Assembly: GCA_032718475.1 (NCBI GenBank)
Contig: JAUCBJ010000814.1
Coordinates: 1-45,011 of the forward strand
DNA: 45,011 nt
Direction: 5' to 3'
Origin: Nemertoderma westbladi
Taxonomy: Eukaryota > Xenacoelomorpha > Nemertodermatida > Nemertodermatidae
This document shows, piece by piece, positions 42,446 through 45,011 of this stretch. Under the pieces are notes generated by a model. It was not told the origin of the DNA and ran no database searches. It saw only the letters and a program-made list of their open reading frames with translations. The first letter of the stretch is position 1. Every line of letters starts with the position of its first letter. Both the position numbers and the translations under genes were made by a program.

Positions 42446-43303
42446 ACATCCCAAGAATTAGTGTTATACAATAAAATATTAAATAGTGAAGCAGGTAAAC
42501 ACGCATTCGGAAATTTATCAATTGAATGGAAGTTCAATGTTGAGAGGTATCCATCTGCGTATGGCTTCATAGAACGGCTGGTTGGCAGTGTAAAATCCAA
42601 CCTACGTAAAGTAATGGGACGGGCTGTACTAACAGATGACGAATTTGCAACCTTACTTGTAACTTGTGAAGGAGTTGTAAATAGTAGGCCGCTGACTTAT
42701 ATACATACTGACGACACAGAGTGTTTTGATGTCCTTACTCCAAGTCACTTCCTGGTTGGGAAGAGGCTCTGTGCATTACCCCACCCGTTTGTCAAATCCC
42801 AAAATTTAGAAATAACCACAAAAACCCTCAAAAACAGAAAAAATATCAAGAGATTGCGGCTAATTGCTTTTTGCAATTTTGGCGTGACCACTACTTAAGA
42901 GTTACGCGAAAGCCACCGCACCAATAATCGGTCTGAATCGAATTTGATCAAACCCGCCATAGGCGACATTTGCTTATTGTGTGACAAAAAATTACCCCGT
43001 TGTTTGTGGAAAATCTGCAGGGTCGACAAATTATTCGAAAGCAGAGATGGTGAAATTCGTTCAGTACGAATTAAAATAGCAAAAAGAGACAAAGAGGCTA
43101 CATATTTGACTCGCTCTATTAAACATTTAATCCCCTTGGAAGTTCCACCAAACCCAACAGGACTAGAAAATGTAACCATTAGCATGGACAAGATTAAACC
43201 AAGAACTGATTCAAGTGTAGAACAAAAAATTGAGTCTACTCTGCAATCAAAACATCCCCGCAACGCCAAACAAAACAAAATAGTTGGTGTTTACAAAACT
43301 TAA
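42446..43303 (+). pseudogene. BEL/Pao integrase C-terminus and DUF5641 relic (element 3)
   Basis: The frame from about 42446 shows the integrase catalytic-Glu region (GFIERLVGSVKSNLRKV), then NSRPLTYI and LTPSHFLVGKRL, typical of BEL/Pao integrases. The motif PWWGG is replaced by PSAYG. Around 42840-42930 the homologous reading moves to another frame (ANCFLQFWRDHYL) and back, so there are at least two indels. The DUF5641-like end follows from 42944 to the stop at 43301-43303. The D-D part of the integrase and everything upstream is missing. It resembles a different BEL/Pao lineage from elements 1 and 2. Confidence 0.88.
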
Positions 43304-43896
43304 CTCAAACAACCCGAATCTTGTCTTGGCATGGGTGACGTTAGTTAATATACAGTAGGTACAGTAGTATATATAAATTGTATTTCTTGTATTCACATAA
43401 CTCGTTATTAACACCGTAGCGTGCTTATACGGTAGGGTGTGTCATAAAAATCAAAAGTCCGCGAATTACTTAGGAACTCACCCAAAAGGTGAGGTTATGT
43501 GTCCATAACACGTTGGAACACGTGACCCCAGTAGCACTTTGTTTTTCACTCATATTTAATCTACCGTGCAAAAAATATTATTGAAAATTTACATTATCTT
43601 CACTTCTGCTGGGGCTAACAGGTCATGGGTGAGCTCATTAGAAGCGCAATTGTCGAATTAGTGGGGGTAGAAAGTAGAAAGTGCAAAAAGGACCAAAAAA
43701 TTGATTAATAAAATTTAAAATGGATTTTATTTAAATTTTAATCAAATTTCACCAAAAAGAGCAAATACACTAAGTTTAACATCTATTATTATCTTCACCT
43801 TACACTATTGCACTTGAGTTTTAACTAAAGATTGAAATTAAAGTCCATATTACTGTACTGAGTACTTCGGCTACTAAATCACACTTTTTTTAATCA
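43304..43896. other. No gene recognised
   Basis: AT-rich DNA with a short palindromic patch near 43480-43530 (ACACGTTGGAACACGTGA). No supported ORF or RNA. Confidence 0.45.
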
Positions 43897-44015
43897 TAGG
43901 CTGAACTAGTTAGTGCTACTGATGAGGCCGAATCGTACGTATAGCGCTGGTTCAAACCCTGGTGACGTGCTTTACTTCTTCAATTTCCGAACAAAACCAT
44001 TTACATTACATTATT
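43897..44015 (+). mobile_element. SINE/retrozyme-like copy 1 with a broken hammerhead
   Basis: This is homologous to 44257-44388. It keeps the tRNA-like boxes (GGCTGAACTAGT and GGTTCAAACCC), the CTGATGA core (43919-43925) and the hammerhead stem I arms AGTGCTA/TAGCGCT (43912-43918 and 43942-43948, one G-U pair). The second half of stem II is deleted between GGCC repeats and the GAAA core reads GAAT, so cleavage is not expected. It shares the distal motif GAACAAAACCATTTACATTA with copy 2. Confidence 0.75.
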
Positions 44016-44070
44016 AATTACAGTTGCCCCCCAACAGCTCAACTCCAATTTATTTAATTAACATCACCTG

Positions 44071-44091
44071 GGGGGGGGGGGGGGGGGGGGG
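44071..44091. repeat. Poly-G tract between the two SINE-like copies
   Basis: About 21 consecutive G. It lies in the 361-bp interval separating the two hammerhead copies. Length is likely unreliable in assembly. Confidence 0.85.
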
Positions 44092-44256
44092 CAGTAATAA
44101 TCGAGCTGAATATTTATTTATTTGTACTTCCCTCCTGTTTCACTCTACCATACTTGAGGCCATTAGATTAGGTCCGCAGTTAGAGATATGATTATGTAAC
44201 TTAAAACTGCCTGTTCAATAGAAGTGGATTAGGTGGGAGAGATAATGTCAGGGGCA

Positions 44257-44388
44257 AGTGGCTGAACTGGTTAGCGCTACTGATGAGGCCAGATAGGCCG
44301 AAACATATGTATAGCGCTGGTTCAACCCCCAGTGTAGTGCTTTCTCATTTTTTCCATTTCTGAACAAAACCATTTACATTACATCATG
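44257..44388 (+). mobile_element. SINE/retrozyme-like copy 2 with tRNA-like pol III boxes
   Basis: It has an A-box-like TGGCTGAACTGG (44259-44270) and a B-box-like GGTTCAACCCC (44319-44329) around a complete hammerhead ribozyme, followed by a tail shared with copy 1. The copies are in direct orientation, 361 bp apart at the ribozyme core. Hammerheads inside tRNA-like SINEs and in small circular retrozymes are known in animals. Confidence 0.75.
44263..44324 (+). ncRNA. Type-I hammerhead ribozyme
   Basis: All core parts are present: CTGATGA (44280-44286), stem II GGCC-AGATA-GGCC (44287-44299), GAAA (44300-44303), a short self-complementary stem III (ACATATGT, 44303-44310) and cleavage triplet GTA, cutting after A44311. 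Stem I pairs AGCGCTA (44273-44279) with TAGCGCT (44312-44318) without a mismatch. Beyond an internal loop (TGGTT opposite G), TGAAC (44263-44267) pairs with GTTCA (44320-44324). The internal loop in stem I could contact loop II, as in active natural hammerheads. Stem III has only a 2-base loop, as in minimal hammerheads that cleave as dimers or in concatemers. Confidence 0.9.
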
Positions 44389-44520
44389 AGTTCGGCAACG
44401 CAGATCGCACTATCTGCCCGTCATGGCTTCATTGGCTGCTTGTTCTACTCTCTCTAGTCACCTGTTAACTCCAGCAATGACCGAGTCCTTCCCAACACCA
44501 GACCAAGTGTCTAACCAGGC

Positions 44521-45011
44521 CCCAGATCTCTGGAACTCTTCAGTAGAACCGGGAGCAGCAATTCCATCATCCAGCATACATAAATTGTGGACAGTTTCCA
44601 TAAGTGAACACTCGTTCTCCCTCCTCAATCTGCTGTGCTGCAACACCCCTCGATCTAGCGCATCTAAACTCCCTGGAGGATACAATGGCAGGTTATTGGC
44701 TCAACGCCACTGTTGTTCTACACCTAGCACAGACATGGGGTTCGATAACCCGGCAGCCGAGATGAGTGGCGATGGCTATTCTGAACTGGGCGTTATTAAG
44801 CTTCAAACTCAACGAACTACATGGGATGGCGTTGAGCCAACAACCTGCCATTGTATCCTCCAGGGAGTTTAGATGCGCTAGATCGAGGGGTGTTGCAGCA
44901 CAACAGATTGAGGAGAACGAGTGTTCACTTATGGGAACTGTCCACAATTTATGTATGCTGGATGATGGAATTGCTGTTCCCGGTTCTACTGAAGAATTCC
45001 AGAGATCTGGG
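44521..45011. repeat. Near-perfect inverted repeat, cut by the window end
   Basis: The left arm 44521-44709 (CCCAGATCTCTGGAACTC start) is the reverse complement of 44827-45011 with a handful of substitutions and one 4-base gap. The spacer is about 117 bp. The right arm runs to the last base of the window, so the repeat may continue. Short open frames on both strands (44423-44947) are mirror images and not convincing genes. It could be a foldback element or a palindromic assembly artefact. Confidence 0.85.

Noticed and set aside
44423-44947. ORFs in the terminal inverted repeat
   Set aside because: Plus- and minus-strand frames mirror each other through the inverted arms, and none has a domain.
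1-45011. CRISPR array, bacterial operon or prophage
   Set aside because: There is no spacer-repeat array with unique spacers, no ribosome-binding-site-led gene clusters, and the retroelements and SINEs are animal-type.

Overview
The window is eukaryotic, AT-rich, repeat-dominated DNA, most likely from an invertebrate animal. The main evidence is three separate BEL/Pao (Belpaoviridae-type) retroelement sequences, a group known from metazoans. tRNA-derived SINEs, MITE-like repeats and mini- and microsatellites support this. The palindromes TAGGCCTA and TACCGGTA recur throughout, but I cannot name the phylum. I recognise no ordinary host gene; all protein-coding sequence I can support belongs to retroelements.

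The centrepiece is an apparently intact, recent LTR retrotransposon at 1604-20326 (18.7 kb). It has two 1178-bp LTRs (three differences found by eye) and a 5-bp target-site duplication CATAT. It sits inside a ~420-bp MITE-like repeat, which it splits. Its canonical BEL/Pao polyprotein (Gag/DUF1759, zinc knuckles, protease, RT, RNase H, integrase, DUF5641) is one 2114-codon frame at 6830-13174. It carries much more than usual: a 2.2-kb 5' leader with a duplicated 122-bp perfect core; a 92-codon ORF and a 601-codon coiled-coil ORF in the same frame separated by a TAG; a 1.6-kb non-coding spacer after pol with repeated hairpins; and a downstream module of a 1029-aa protein (ORF3) plus a zinc-knuckle protein (ORF4). 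ORF3 and ORF4 share one frame, separated by a single TGA that is followed at once by a stem-loop, which suggests stop-codon readthrough.

From 20.3 to 33.8 kb lies a mosaic of non-coding repeats: MITE-like copies (two forming a long-range inverted pair), a ~460-bp tandem repeat crowded with GATC, a TAATTA-crowded segment, a 21-copy 22-bp minisatellite, another MITE, and a 428-bp tandem duplication with a conserved perfect hairpin.

From 33.8 to 39.1 kb lies a decayed relative of the first element. It has a gag/zinc-knuckle relic interrupted by a tRNA-derived SINE, no visible pol, a spacer with covarying tandem hairpins, and a broken ORF3-ORF4 relic. Because two diverged elements share ORF3/ORF4 and spacer blocks, the extra module belongs to a lineage and is not a one-off capture.

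From 39.1 kb to the end there is unrecognised sequence, direct repeats, a third BEL/Pao relic (integrase end and DUF5641, 42446-43303), two direct copies of a SINE/retrozyme-like element 361 bp apart, and a 185-bp-arm inverted repeat cut by the window end. The second SINE-like copy holds a textbook type-I hammerhead ribozyme (44263-44324).
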